NCBI RefSeq assembly: GCF_027887165.1
Contig: NC_077231.1
Location: 193,056,334-193,120,333, forward strand
Reading direction: 5' to 3'
DNA: 64,000 bases
From: Monodelphis domestica
Taxonomy: Eukaryota; Chordata; Mammalia; Didelphimorphia; Didelphidae
Shown here: one piece after another, positions 46,908 through 57,638 of the stretch
Layout of the letters: the number at the start of each line of letters is the position of its first letter
Position numbering within the stretch: position 1 is the stretch's first letter
Made by a program: the position numbers and the translations under genes
Notes under the pieces: model-generated
What the model was told of the DNA's origin: nothing
Seen by the model: the letters and a program-made list of their open reading frames with translations, nothing else
The model's database searches: none

Positions 46908-47196
46908 CTTTAAGCTGTACAGAAAATTTTGCCCCTTCCCTATCATAGAATAAAAATATAAGAATGAAAAGGGCATTAGAAATCATCCACCAAACCTCTA
47001 ATTTATAGAAGATGAATCCAGGCTCAGAAATGTTAAGTGAATTACTAAAGGTCATATAGGTAGGAAATAACAGCAAAGGGATTTGAACTCATGCTCTGTA
47101 CTTCCAAGTTCAGCATTCTTTCCACTGAGTGATTTTGCTTCACATTTAACCTAACTGAAGTTAGTTATGCTATAATTATCTTTAAGCATAAATTAA
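46908..47196. repeat. Probable L3/CR1-like remnant and spacer
   Basis: 'aagaaatcatccaccaaacc'-like text, then 'atccaggctcagaaatg', 'aaggtcatataggtaggaaa' and 'gatttgaactcatgctctgt' suggest a degraded L3- or MIR-type repeat at about 46960-47135. Confidence 0.45.
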
Positions 47197-47229
47197 TGAA
47201 TCCTGGGTGTGACAAGGGAATCACTTTAA

Positions 47230-48074
47230 AAGACTGATATATATTAATTTAAGGTCGCCAAGGAATTCAGCTATGTAATTCCTAAATGAAAAACTCAAGT
47301 CAGCCGTCAGCCTTATTTGGAGTTTAATTACAATAGGAGCAAGAAAGGAATTAGAGATAGAGAGAGAGAAAAAAGGGAGAGAAGGGAATAGGGCTTAAAT
47401 ACCCCTTCTGTTTAGGCTGGGCCAAAAGGCCCAAGCCCTTAGATAGCTGGGGCAAAGAAAAGAGATCAGTCCCTATCACTCACGTGACCAAAATGGAGAA
47501 ACAGTCTCAGAGGCCCCCACCTTCAGCTTCCTTCAGCGCAAGCTTCTCCGAGTCCACCGCAATCAGGCCGACCAAACTCCTCCACTCCCCTCTCAAGTCT
47601 CCAGACCCTCCTATCTTTTAGGAAACCATCCAAGTTCCTCCTCTCAGTTCTCCCATCTACCAATCACTGTTCATCAATTTCCCTGTGCCAATGGAGGCTC
47701 TAGCTTAACCCAGGACCGCCCAGAGGTTTCTGGCTTTTGCACATGTCTGTTGAAGGTCATATTTTCAAATGATTAAATCTTTGATCTAGGCTGCAGCCCT
47801 TACTCAATCCTGTTAGGACTGAATAGGGTAGAGATTTATTCCAAGTATCTCCATTGTATCAATTCTAAAATCAATCATGATTCAAAGAAATTCCTGTTCT
47901 ATGCTTAAGCATAGGTCAAAGTCCTTTCCATTGTTCAGCAAAAGGTTTCTGTCCTAAAGTAATCTGAAGAAGGGAAGAGAAGGAACCTCCCATGCCAATG
48001 GGGTTCCCATTCCAATAGACTATCAGTAAGAAATTTTCCAAGTATGAAATATCCCAATGGTGAAATTTCCAACA
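47230..48074 (-). mobile_element. Solo LTR of an endogenous retrovirus (left border approximate)
   Basis: On the minus strand it starts TGTTGGAAATTTC (48074). It has a TATA-like 'gggtatttaagccc', a CT-rich tract, 'tgtaattaaactccaaataa', 'gacttgagtttttcatttag' and 'gaattccttggcgacc', parallel to the LTR at 39602-40185. Solo, without internal genes. It is moderately diverged from its relatives, so a different subfamily or age is likely. The 3' border could not be fixed by a TSD. Confidence 0.75.
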
Positions 48075-48079
48075 TTTAT

Positions 48080-49475
48080 AAGTCTAAGGAATTTTGAGGT
48101 TTACATGGGGCCATAATTACAGTATGATATTTGGAACTTTGTAGCAGGACATCAAAATTCAGAAGATAAAAATTCTAAAAATCATAGTTTCAAAACATTA
48201 AGCAATTTGTAACGTGTTCATTTATTTTTGACATCACTCCATCATTAGTACAGAAACTATTAATAGCATAGTATCTAGTTATAAAAAATAACTCATCAGA
48301 ATAATATCATTAGATGGTATTTGCTATTCCACATTTTTCTATCATTACCCTGCCCATCATGGCTATATACTAGGATAATACCTATTTGATCTAGCCCTTC
48401 CCTGATTTCCTCTTGATAGTGGCCTTTTGATGTTTCAGAACTTCATGCCTCATCAGATCTTGCATTCTAGGATCTCTTCTCTTGGGATATTGGGCTCTAT
48501 GGTCTCCCCTTCTGCTCTGTTAAACTAGTTTTTTATGTATTTCAATATGCAGAATGCTCTTTTCCTCCTCTCTTTTACTAACAATTACTTGTTCACTTTT
48601 AAGTATTTTTTCAAACAAAATAGTACAATTTTCCTAAATTTTATTTCTCATATTTTGCCCATACTTGCAAATTGATCTACTCATCTGGATCCCTCCAGTT
48701 TTCAGAGATTGCTGTATTCTCTGCTACTCAAACTATAAGGGAAACAATGTGGAATATCCTGGTTTGCCATTCCAGAGGGAACAGGCTTCAGTAGCCCACT
48801 GCCTAATATTGATAACACTCTTACTCAGTCATGAAAGATCTTGGAGCCAGAGCTGAATGAGATTTGTCAGTAAAGGTGCCAACTTTTAGCACAGTCTTTG
48901 ATGAAAATATCCCCTTTACCCAAGTCTCTGAAGCAGTAGGGGTGATTAGACATTGCCAGCATTAGAACTACAGTTCAGTGCAGCTGTGCTGAATCAAGGT
49001 TTAATAAGCTTAACTTTTTCTTTTTCTTTTTCTTTTCTTTTCTTTTTTTGATAAATGTTCAGCATGTACCTCTATTGGGAAGAGAAGGGGAAGATTCATT
49101 GATGGGTGGATAGCACTTACATGGGATTAAAGAGTTTAGAAAAAAGCAAGGGGGCTTTTGGGAGGTCTTATAAATAAATAATTTTTAAAAATATCAAAAA
49201 TCTTAAAAAAAGAGAAAAGAACAAAAAGATTCAGACTTGGAAGTTAACCTAAGATGAGAGGAAAAAGGATTTGGAATAACTACAATCATTCCTCATTAAA
49301 ACAAAGACAGAAAACAGGGGCCAGAGATTTGGAGAGAACCATCATGTCCAATTCAAGATAGTGGCACTTCCTAGAAGGATGCTAAGGAAGAGTAGCATAT
49401 ATGGGCTATGAGAATCTTTAGCATGGTGACTTAGAACTGAAACATATATTATTTAGAAGGACTAAGTTCATTGGC
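48080..49475. other. Mostly unrecognised
   Basis: A weak L2-like stretch may lie at 48540-48650, and a T/C-rich run lies at 49020-49050. No gene. Confidence 0.4.
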
Positions 49476-49477
49476 TA

Positions 49478-49760
49478 TATTCAACAAACATTAGATGCCT
49501 ACCATATGTGAGTCACTCTGCTTAGTCCCCTGGGATACAATGACAGAGATGAAATAATTCTCAACATTAAGTTGCCTATATTTATTTAGCATGATACCAT
49601 ATGAATGCCTTTTATAAAATACAATGTATATGCAGAAAAATAAATTAATTTCAAAAGGGAGAGAGTGCTAATAATTAGAAAGGATCAAGAGAGGCCCCAT
49701 GCCAAAGGTGGAGGTTAGGAGGAAGATGTGTCCAGACTTTGGAAAGCACTTCTGTGAAGA
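49478..49760 (+). repeat. Ancient interspersed repeat (same family as 62938 and 10229)
   Basis: 'caacaaacattagatgccta', 'gggatacaatgacagagatg' and then 'gactttggaaagcacttctg' resemble an old repeat beginning 'catttattaagcacctac'. The assignment is loose. Confidence 0.4.
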
Positions 49761-50194
49761 TGTGGAGGGAGGAAATACAATGTCATGTATAGGCTACAAG
49801 ATGGGCAATTAAAAACACTTTTGTGTTCCTTCAAGGAAAACTATCATCATAGGATAATGGAGAAAAAAATGACAGGGTTCTGGTCTGATATGGGCATCAT
49901 TACAAAACCATATTGGAGATTTGAGTGCAAAAACTGGTTTCTTCTTACTATTGTTATATATTGTCCATTATGACTATATGCCTGAAACAATTTTTTATTT
50001 GAAAGTCATAGGAATAAAATTCTATAAATCTCCCCCTTTAACATTAGTAAGGTATAGAAAGAATATAGAAAGGTGAAACAAAGAACATGAGAAATGCTAT
50101 TAATATAAGTCCGGAAAGCTCAATCATTCCCTGACCTATTTGTGTGTAATAGACACATAAACTAAGTGCTGGGTTTGGAATCAGAAAGAGGGAA

Positions 50195-50450
50195 AGGAAC
50201 AAAGATTTATTAAGTACCTACAATGTGCAAGGCAACGTGCTAAGTGATTTTACAAAAATTATCTCAATGGATTCTCACAGTAACCCTTCAAAGTAAGTGC
50301 TATTAATATCTCTTACAGTTGAGGAAACTGAGGCAAATAGTGGTTAAGTGATTTAATTAGGGTCACAAGTTTAATAATGACCTGAGACCAGCCTTATATC
50401 CTTCTACCTCCAGACCCAATTCTCTAGTCACCAAATCACCAACTGCCAAT
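50195..50450 (-). repeat. MIR-class CORE-SINE
   Basis: 'gatttattaagtacctacaa', 'cagttgaggaaactgaggca', 'attagggtcacaagtttaat' and 'ccagacccaattctctagtc'. Confidence 0.7.
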
Positions 50451-51095
50451 TCATAAAAGATATTTTCATATCTATTTATAACTAAACTTCATGAACCCTC
50501 ATATAATTTTAACCAGTCCAGAGGTGAGAATTAATTGAAACAAATGAGTTTAATTAAATGTAATAACAAGATAAATAGCAGGATACAACCAATGGAAAAT
50601 GTCAAATAGGAAGATGCTGGTGTGGAACTGCAATTAGGAGAGAGACTAAAAAGGGATGGCTACACTTGGGGGAAATCAAATGGCTAATGACACAGCAGAG
50701 GAGGCAGATAAGGGGAAATCAGACATGAAGGAAAACATAGATAGAGACAGAGAGAGACAGAGACAGAAAGAGCACAATGTCATGAAAGTCCATGCAAGAA
50801 TGGTTCACAGTTTCAAATATTGCAGAAAAGTTGAGGAAAATGGAAATTGAGAAAAGGCTGCCTGACCATTCTGTGTGACTTCTGTTCATGCCTTCCCACA
50901 AATTCACTATAGAAGGGGTTTATCAATGTTCTGGAAACCTTCTCTGATTTCTTATGATGTTGCTAGGCTATCAATAGGAAAGACAGGCTGTCCACTTATT
51001 ATTCCCCACTCTTGTTGCAAAACCAGCCAATCCTCTTTCTGGATTACACATTTATCTGATGACAACCTTTACACCTATATATTTGAAAGTAATTT
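50451..51095. other. No feature recognised
   Basis: A purine-rich AGAGACAG run lies near 50740-50770. Nothing else identified. Confidence 0.45.
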
Positions 51096-51097
51096 AT

Positions 51098-51098
51098 T

Positions 51099-51130
<32 letters not shown>

Positions 51131-51318
51131 TTAACCCTTACCTTCTGTCTTGGATTGGTTCCAAGGCAGAAGAGTGGTAATGGCTAGGCAATGGGGGTCA
51201 AGTGACTTGCCCAGGGTCACATAGCTAGGAAGCTGGGAAGTGTCTGAGGCCAGATTTGAATCTAGGACCTCCCATCTCTAGGCCTGACTCTCAATCCACT
51301 GAGCTACCCAGCTGTCCC
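51098..51318 (-). repeat. SINE1-type SINE with (TA)n at its tail
   Basis: A (TA)n run (51098-51130) is followed by 'ttaacccttaccttctgtct', 'ttccaaggcagaagagtggt', 'cttgcccagggtcacatagc' and 'tcaatccactgagctaccca'. This is the best-preserved copy of the family in the window. It probably grew its microsatellite from the 3' tail. Confidence 0.9.
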
Positions 51319-51518
51319 CTATTTGTTATATATTGAAGCCTGCTCAGGACACCAGGCAACTTTTCATTGCCTTCTGTGTGATATTCATTTTTAGTTTTTC
51401 AGATGTTCCATGTCTTATAGTCATATAACAACCCTGCTATAATAATGATCTTTACAAAAGATGGACCTTTCTTTTCTAGGAAAAATGCAGTGTCACTAAA
51501 GGAGATATATAATTTCTT

Positions 51519-51870
51519 TTTTTTTTTTTTTTAAATATATTTTATTTGGTCATTTCCAAGCATTATTCGTTAAAGACATAGATCATTTTCTTTTCCTCCC
51601 CCCCCCACCCCCCATAGCCGACGCGTAAGTCCACTGGGCATTAGATGTTTTCTTGATTTGAACCCATTGCTTTGTTGATAGTATTTGCATTAGAGTGTTC
51701 ATTTAGAGTCTATCCTCTGTCATGTCCCCTCAACCTCTGTATTCAGGCAGTTGCTTTTTCTCGGTGTTTCCACTCCCATAGTTTATCCTTTGCTTATGAA
51801 TGGTGTTTTTTTCTCCTGGGTCCCTGCAAGTTGTTCAGGGACATTACACCACCACTAATGGAGAAGTCCA
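51519..51870 (-). other. LINE-1 3' UTR
   Basis: 352 bp after the ORF2 stop. On the sense strand it ends with a G-rich homopurine tract (complement of 51596-51614, almost all G), as is known for mammalian L1 3' UTRs, then a segment shared with the 3' ends at 26225, 32750 and 35745, AATAAA and the A-tail. Confidence 0.9.
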
Positions 51871-54800
51871 TTACGTTCGATGATACCACAGTGTGTTTGT
51901 CTCTGTGTACAATGTTCTCCTGGTTCTGCTCCTCTCGCTCTGCATCACTTCCTGGAGGTTGTTCCAGTCTCCATGGAACTTCTCCACTTTATTATTCCTT
52001 TTAGCACAATAGTACTCCATCACCAACATATACCACAGTTTGTTCAGCCATTCCCCAATTGATGGGCATCCCCTCATTTTCCAGTTTTGGGCCACCACAA
52101 AGAGCGCAGCTATGAATATTTTTGTACAAGTCTTTGTGTCCATTATCTCTTTGGGGTACAGACCCAGCAGTGCTATGGCTGGGTCAAAGGGTAGATATTC
52201 TTTTGTCGCCCTTTGGGCATAGTTCCAAATTGCCCTCCAGAATGGTTGGATCAGTTCACAGCTCCACCAGCAATGAATTAATGTCCCTACTTTGCCACAT
52301 CCCCTCCAGCATTCATTACTTTCCTTTGCTGTTATGTTAGCCAATCTGCTAGGTGTGAGGTGATACCTCAGAGTTGTTTTGATTTGCATCTCTCTGATTA
52401 TAAGAGATGTAGAACACTTCTTCATGTGCTTGTTAATAGTTTTGATTTCTTTATCTGAGAACTGCCTATCCATTTCCCTTGCCCATTTATCAATTGGAGA
52501 ATGGCTTGATTTTGTGTACAATTGATTTAGCTCTTTATAAATATGAGTAATTAAACCTTTGTCAGAGGTTTCTATGAAGATTTTTTCCCAATTTGTTGTT
52601 TCCCTTCTGATTTTAGTTATATTGGTTTTGTTTGTACAAAAGCTTTTTAGTTTGATGTAGTCAAAATTATTTATTTTACATTTTGTGATTCTTTCTATAT
52701 CTTGCTTGGTTTTAAAGCCTTTCCCCTCCCAAAGGTCTGACATGTATACTATTCTGTGTTTACCCAATTTACTTATGGTTTCCTTCTTTATGTTTAAGTC
52801 ACTCACCCATTTTGAATTTATCTTGGTGTAGGGTGTGAGGTGTTGATCTATTCCTAGTCTCTCCCACACTGTCTTCCAATTTTCCCAGCAGTTTTTATCG
52901 AATAGTGGATTTTTGTCCCAAAAGCTGGGATCTTTGGCTTTATCGTATACTGTCTTGCTGAGGTCGCTTTCCCCCAGTCTATTCCACTGATCTTCCTTTC
53001 TGTTTCTTAGCCAGTACCAAATTGTTTTGATGACTGCTGCTTTGTAATATAGTTTTAGGTCAGGGACTGCAAGGCCCCCATCATATGTGTTTTTTTTCAT
53101 TATTTCCCTGGATATCCTTGATCTTTTGTTCTTCCAAATGAACTTTGTTATGGTTTTTTCTAAATCAGTGAAGAAGTATTTTGGTAGTTCAATGGGTATG
53201 GCACTAAATAGATAAATAAGTTTGGGTAGGATGGTCATTTTTATTATATTGGCTCGTCCTATCCATGAGCAGTTAATGTTTTTCCATTTGTTCAAGTCTA
53301 GTTTTAGTTGTGTGGCGAGTGTTTTGTAGTTGTGTTCATATAGTTCCTGTGTTTGTCTTGGGAGGTAGATTCCTAGGTATTTTATTTTGTCTAAGGTGAT
53401 TTTGAATGGGATTTCTCTTTCTAGTTCTTGCTGCTGAGCTGTGTTGGAGATATATAGAAAAGCTGATGATTTATGTGGGTTTATTTTGTATCCTGCAACT
53501 TTGCTAAAGTTGTTGATTATTTCAATTAGCTTTTTGGTTGAATCTCTAGGATTCTTTAAGTAGACCATCATGTCATCCGCAAAGAGTGATAACTTGGTCT
53601 CCTCCTTGCCTATTTTGATGCCTTCAATTCCTTTATCTTCTCTAATTGCTACTGCTAGTGTTTCTAGTACAATGTCAAATAGTAGAGGTGATAATGGGCA
53701 TCCTTGTTTCACTCCTGATCTTATTGGGAATGCATCTAGTTTATCCCCATTGCAGATGATATTAGCTGTTGGTTTTAGATATATACTGTTTATTATTTTT
53801 AGGAATGACCCTTCTATTCCTATGCTTTCTAGTGTTTTTAATAGGAATGGGTGTTGTATTTTATCAAAGGCTTTTTCTGCATCTATTGAAATAATCATGT
53901 GATTCTTGCTAGTTTGCTTGTTGATGTGGTCAATTATGTGGATGGTTTTCCTAATGTTGAACCAGCCCTGCATCCCTGGTATGAATCCTACTTGATCATG
54001 GTGAATGATCCTTCTGATCACTTGCTGGAGTCTTTTTGCTAGTATCCTATTTAAGATTTTTGCATCTATATTCATTAGGGAGATTGGCCTATAGTTTTCT
54101 TTCTCTGTTTTTGACCTGCCTGGTTTTGGAATCAGTACCATGTTTGTGTCGTAAAAGGAGTTTGGTAGAACTCCCTCTTTGCTTATTATGTCAAATAGTT
54201 TGTATAGTATTGGGATTAACTGTTCTCTGAATGTTTGATAGAATTCACAGGTGAATCCATCAGGCCCTGGGGACTTTTTCTTAGGAAGTTCTTTGATGGC
54301 TTGTTGGATTTCAATTTCTGATATGGGATTATTTAGGAATTCTATTTCCTCTTCTGTTAGTCTAGGCAGTTTGTATTTTTGTATATATTCATCCATTTCT
54401 CCTAAATTGGTGTATTTATTGCCATATAATTGGGCAAAGTAATTTCTAATGATTGCCTTAATTTCCTCCTCATTGGAGGTGCTGTCCCCCTTTTCATCTT
54501 TAATGCTGTGAATTTGCTTTTCTTCCTTCCTTTTTTTAACTAGATTGACCAGTACCTTGTCTATTTTGTTTGTTTTTTCAAAGTACCAGCTTCTTGTCTC
54601 ATTTATTAAATCAATAGTTCTATCACTTTCGATTTTATTAATTTCTCCCTTAATTTTTAGGATTTCTAATTTGGTTTTCTGCTGGGGGTTTTTAATTTGA
54701 TCGCTTTCCAGTTTTTTCATTTGCATTTCCAATTGATTGATCTCTGCTCTCCCTTGTTTGTTAATATAAGCATTCAGGGATATGAATTTACCTCTGATTA

Positions 54801-55677
54801 CCGCTTTGGCTGCATCCCAAAAGGTTTGGAAGGATGTTTCGCCATTGTCATTTTCCTCGATGAAATTATTAATTGTTTCTATGATTTCTTCTTTAACTAA
54901 ACGGTTTTGGAGTATCATATTGTTTAATTTCCAATTGGTTTTAGATTTGGTTTTCCATGTACCATTACTAATCATTATTTTTATTGCCTTGTGATCTGAG
55001 AAGGCTGCATTCATTATTTCTGCTTTTCTGCATTTGTGTGCTATGTTTCTGTGACCTAATGTATGGTCAATTTTTGTGAATGTGCCATGTGGTGCTGAGA
55101 AGAAGGTGTATTCCTTTTTATCCCTATTTATTTTTCTCCATATGTCTATTAATTCTAATTTTTCTAAGATTTCATTCACTTCTTTTACCTCTTTCTTATT
55201 TATTTTTTGATTTGATTTATCTAAATTTGATATTGGTTGGTTTAAGTCTCCCACTAGTATGGTTTTATTGTCTATTTCTTCCTTCAATTCTCCTAGTTTC
55301 TCCATTAGAAATTTGGGTGCTATATTATTTGGTGCATACATATTGATTAATGATATTTCCTCATTGTCTAGAGTCCCTTTTAACAAAATATAATTACCTT
55401 CCCTATCCCTTTTGATCAGGTCTATTTTTGCATTGGCTTTATCAGATATCATGATTACCACTCCTGCCTTCTTTCTATCAGTTGAAGCCCAGAAGGTCTT
55501 ACTCCATCCTTTAATTCTGACCTTGTGGGTGTCAACCCGCCTCATGTGTGTTTCTTGAAGACAACATATGGTAGGGTTTTGGATTCTAATCCATTCTGCT
55601 ATTCGTCTACGTTTTATGGGTGAGTTCATCCCATTCACGTTCAAAGTTATGATTGTCATTTGTGGACTCCCTGGCAT
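51871..55677 (-). CDS. LINE-1 ORF2: endonuclease-reverse transcriptase
   Basis: The 1268-aa protein (human ORF2p is 1275) nicks target DNA and reverse-transcribes L1 RNA from the nick. It acts in a ribonucleoprotein with ORF1p. The APE-type endonuclease lies at about 1-235, with N13, E42 (in QETH), D144/N146 (GDLN), D204 (KIDH) and D228/H229 (SDH). The reverse transcriptase core lies at about 440-780, with KKSPGPDGF at 467-475, catalytic D599 ([10 protein letters not shown]), [14 protein letters not shown] around 655-667 and FADD at 699-702. A C-terminal zinc-knuckle-like CX3CX7HX4C is formed by C1123, C1127, H1135 and C1140. The start [16 protein letters not shown] aligns with the human N-terminus, which supports this ATG. 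No stop or frameshift interrupts it. Translation probably relies on an unconventional reinitiation, given a 532-nt gap from ORF1. Confidence 0.98.
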   Translation of the reverse strand: MPGSPQMTIITLNVNGMNSPIKRRRIAEWIRIQNPTICCLQETHMRRVDTHKVRIKGWSKTFWASTDRKKAGVVIMISDKANAKIDLIKRDREGNYILLKGTLDNEEISLINMYAPNNIAPKFLMEKLGELKEEIDNKTILVGDLNQPISNLDKSNQKINKKEVKEVNEILEKLELIDIWRKINRDKKEYTFFSAPHGTFTKIDHTLGHRNIAHKCRKAEIMNAAFSDHKAIKIMISNGTWKTKSKTNWKLNNMILQNRLVKEEIIETINNFIEENDNGETSFQTFWDAAKAVIRGKFISLNAYINKQGRAEINQLEMQMKKLESDQIKNPQQKTKLEILKIKGEINKIESDRTIDLINETRSWYFEKTNKIDKVLVNLVKKRKEEKQIHSIKDEKGDSTSNEEEIKAIIRNYFAQLYGNKYTNLGEMDEYIQKYKLPRLTEEEIEFLNNPISEIEIQQAIKELPKKKSPGPDGFTCEFYQTFREQLIPILYKLFDIISKEGVLPNSFYDTNMVLIPKPGRSKTEKENYRPISLMNIDAKILNRILAKRLQQVIRRIIHHDQVGFIPGMQGWFNIRKTIHIIDHINKQTSKNHMIISIDAEKAFDKIQHPFLLKTLESIGIEGSFLKIINSIYLKPTANIICNGDKLDAFPIRSGVKQGCPLSPLLFDIVLETLAVAIREDKGIEGIKIGKEETKLSLFADDMMVYLKNPRDSTKKLIEIINNFSKVAGYKINPHKSSAFLYISNTAQQQELEREIPFKITLDKIKYLGIYLPRQTQELYEHNYKTLATQLKLDLNKWKNINCSWIGRANIIKMTILPKLIYLFSAIPIELPKYFFTDLEKTITKFIWKNKRSRISREIMKKNTYDGGLAVPDLKLYYKAAVIKTIWYWLRNRKEDQWNRLGESDLSKTVYDKAKDPSFWDKNPLFDKNCWENWKTVWERLGIDQHLTPYTKINSKWVSDLNIKKETISKLGKHRIVYMSDLWEGKGFKTKQDIERITKCKINNFDYIKLKSFCTNKTNITKIRRETTNWEKIFIETSDKGLITHIYKELNQLYTKSSHSPIDKWAREMDRQFSDKEIKTINKHMKKCSTSLIIREMQIKTTLRYHLTPSRLANITAKESNECWRGCGKVGTLIHCWWSCELIQPFWRAIWNYAQRATKEYLPFDPAIALLGLYPKEIMDTKTCTKIFIAALFVVAQNWKMRGCPSIGEWLNKLWYMLVMEYYCAKRNNKVEKFHGDWNNLQEVMQSERSRTRRTLYTETNTLWYHRT

Positions 55678-56209
55678 TTTGATTGCCTTCCCTAATTCTA
55701 ACCTTTTCTTCTTCGGCTCTACCTTTTAGTCCAGTGATTTACTTTGAAACAGTCCCCCTTGTCCCCTCCCTTGATGTTTCCCTTTTTAGTCCCTCCCTTT
55801 TTGTTCCCTCCCCCTCCCCCCTCTCTTTCCCTCCCTTTTTGTTCTCCCTCTCCCCCTCCCCCCCTTGGTTTTCCCTTCTCCTTACCCTTGTTGGGTAAGA
55901 TAGAATTCAAGATCCCAATGGATCTGGAGGTTTTTCCCTCTCAGAGCTGATTTCCCTGAGATTGAGGTTTAAGTAACCCCCCCCCCTCTCTTCCTCTCCT
56001 TCTTATAGGAGTTTTCTTCCCCTCCCCTTCCCATGTGAATCTTTGTGTGAGAATGATTATTCTATTTGGTCTTTCTTTACCCCCTATTTATACATTACAT
56101 TTTCCCCACATGTTAGTTTACATAGGTTGATATAAATGTAGTCCTTATAGAAGAGAGTTTGAGTAAAAGAAGAAGATAACATTTTCCCCTTTCCTTAATA
56201 TTTACCTTT
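55678..56209 (-). other. LINE-1 inter-ORF spacer, unusually long and G-rich
   Basis: 532 bp separate the ORF1 stop from the ORF2 start, against roughly 60 bp in human L1. The sense strand has long purine runs of the GGGAGGGGGAGGG type (complement of about 55770-55870) and a nine-base G-run (complement near 55978-55986), so G-quadruplexes are possible. No ORF of note fills it. Confidence 0.85.
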
Positions 56210-57175
56210 TCAGGTATTCCTTGCTCTTTGATTTTCGGTATCAAACTTTCCACAGAGCTCTGGTCTTTTCTTTGCAAAAAGTTGGAAGTCTTCTATTTTG
56301 TTGAATGCCCATACTTTCCCTTGGAAGTATATAGTCAGTTTTGCTGGGTAGCTGATTCTTGGTTGGAGACCCAGCTCTCTTGCCTTTCTGAAGATCATGT
56401 TCCATGCCTTACGATCATTCAGAGTAGAACTTGCAAGGTCTTGGGTGACCCTGATTGGCATTCCTTTATATCTAAATTGTCTTTTTCTGGCTTCCTGTAG
56501 GATTTTTTCTTTTGTTTGATAGCTTTGGAATTTGGCAATTACATTCCTGGGAGTTGTCTTTTGGGGGTTTAGTGTAGAAGGTGTTCTGTGAGCTCTGTCA
56601 GTGGCTGTATTGCCCCCTTGTTCTAGAATCTCTGGGCAATTTTCTTTGATTATATCTTGTATCACCATGTCCAGTTTGGTGTTTATTTCTGGCTTTTCTG
56701 GGAGTCCAATTATTCTTAAGTTATCCCTTCTCCCCCTATTTTCCAGATCTATCACCTTGTCGGTGAGATATTTTATGTTCTCTTCTAATTTCTTGGTATT
56801 TTGGCTTTGCTTTATTGATTCTTGCTCTTTTACACGATCGTTGTCTTCCAGCTGCCTGATTCTGGCCTTTAAAGCCTGGTTTTCTTTTACAGTTTGGTCA
56901 AACTGGTTTTGTAGATGCATGAATTTCTTTTGCATTATTTCCAACTTTTCCTCCCAGAAGGCTTCCATCTTTTTGGTCATTTCTGATTCAAATTCTTCAT
57001 AGGTTTGTGGAGAGTTTCCATTTCCTTTGGAAGGTTTTGGAGCATTTTCTTTTATATTATCTTCTGTCTGCTCTGTATTTTGTATTTTGGCTCCATAGAA
57101 TGTGTCCAAAGTTGCCCCTTTCTTCTTATTTTTCTTGGTATTTTGGGGCTTCTGTGGTTCTGTGGAGTTTGCCAT
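56210..57175 (-). CDS. LINE-1 ORF1: trimeric RNA-binding chaperone
   Basis: The 321-aa protein (human ORF1p 338 aa) coats L1 RNA in cis. The N-terminal 60 residues are lysine-rich and disordered. Residues about 62-148 form the coiled coil (FESEMTKKMEAFWEEKLEIM onward, heptad-like). The RRM starts at RRDNLRIIGLPE (149-160), followed by the variable middle. The C-terminal domain includes IRVTQDLASSTLNDRKAW (241-258). These motifs correspond to the RRSNLRIIGVPE and RLTADLS regions of human ORF1p. The frame is open throughout. The ATG lies at the start of a typical short lysine-rich leader. Confidence 0.96.
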   Translation of the reverse strand: MANSTEPQKPQNTKKNKKKGATLDTFYGAKIQNTEQTEDNIKENAPKPSKGNGNSPQTYEEFESEMTKKMEAFWEEKLEIMQKKFMHLQNQFDQTVKENQALKARIRQLEDNDRVKEQESIKQSQNTKKLEENIKYLTDKVIDLENRGRRDNLRIIGLPEKPEINTKLDMVIQDIIKENCPEILEQGGNTATDRAHRTPSTLNPQKTTPRNVIAKFQSYQTKEKILQEARKRQFRYKGMPIRVTQDLASSTLNDRKAWNMIFRKARELGLQPRISYPAKLTIYFQGKVWAFNKIEDFQLFAKKRPELCGKFDTENQRARNT

Positions 57176-57325
57176 TTCTGAATGTGGAGGATTAGTTTTT
57201 CTTGTCTCTTTCTGGTGTTCAGGGGCTTTAGTCCTGGGCAGATAGTTCTATGAGCTTTCCCTGGGTTAAACTGAATATGCCTCACTGGAACTGGAATGGA
57301 AGGGTCGGACCACGAGGCCACACTC

Positions 57326-57326
<1 letters not shown>

Positions 57327-57363
<37 letters not shown>
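57327..57363 (-). repeat. 37-nt G homopolymer in the L1 5' UTR
   Basis: The plus strand shows 37 consecutive C, hence G on the L1 sense strand. The length may be affected by sequencing or assembly. Confidence 0.85.
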
Positions 57364-57365
<2 letters not shown>

Positions 57366-57540
57366 CTCGCTTTCCGGAAGTTGCCTTCAGAATCGCTGGC
57401 CGTGAGGCTGTTTCGTTGGCCTGCGGGGGGATGGGCTGCAGCTTTCCCAAGCTCCGGGCAAGGACTTTCACTGAGACTTGGATAGCAGGATCCAGCCCGT
57501 GAGGCTGTCTTGCCCGCCCTGAGGGTTGCTGTTGTTTTGA

Positions 57541-57638
57541 CCAGCTCTCTGCAGCGGAGGCCCCAGGCAGTAACTTTCACCCGGACCGACCGGCTCTCTG
57601 CAGCGGAAGCCCCAGGCAGTAACTTTCACCCGGACTGG
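57541..57638 (-). repeat. Two tandem 49-bp units in the L1 5' UTR
   Basis: 'ctctctgcagcgga(g/a)gccc' and 'aggcagtaactttcacccgg' occur twice with a 49-bp offset and only a few differences. Confidence 0.9.

Noticed and set aside
57052-57580. Frames of 104 and 139 codons with glycine runs upstream of ORF1
   Set aside because: They run through the G homopolymer of the L1 5' UTR. At most they are incidental upstream ORFs, not separate genes.
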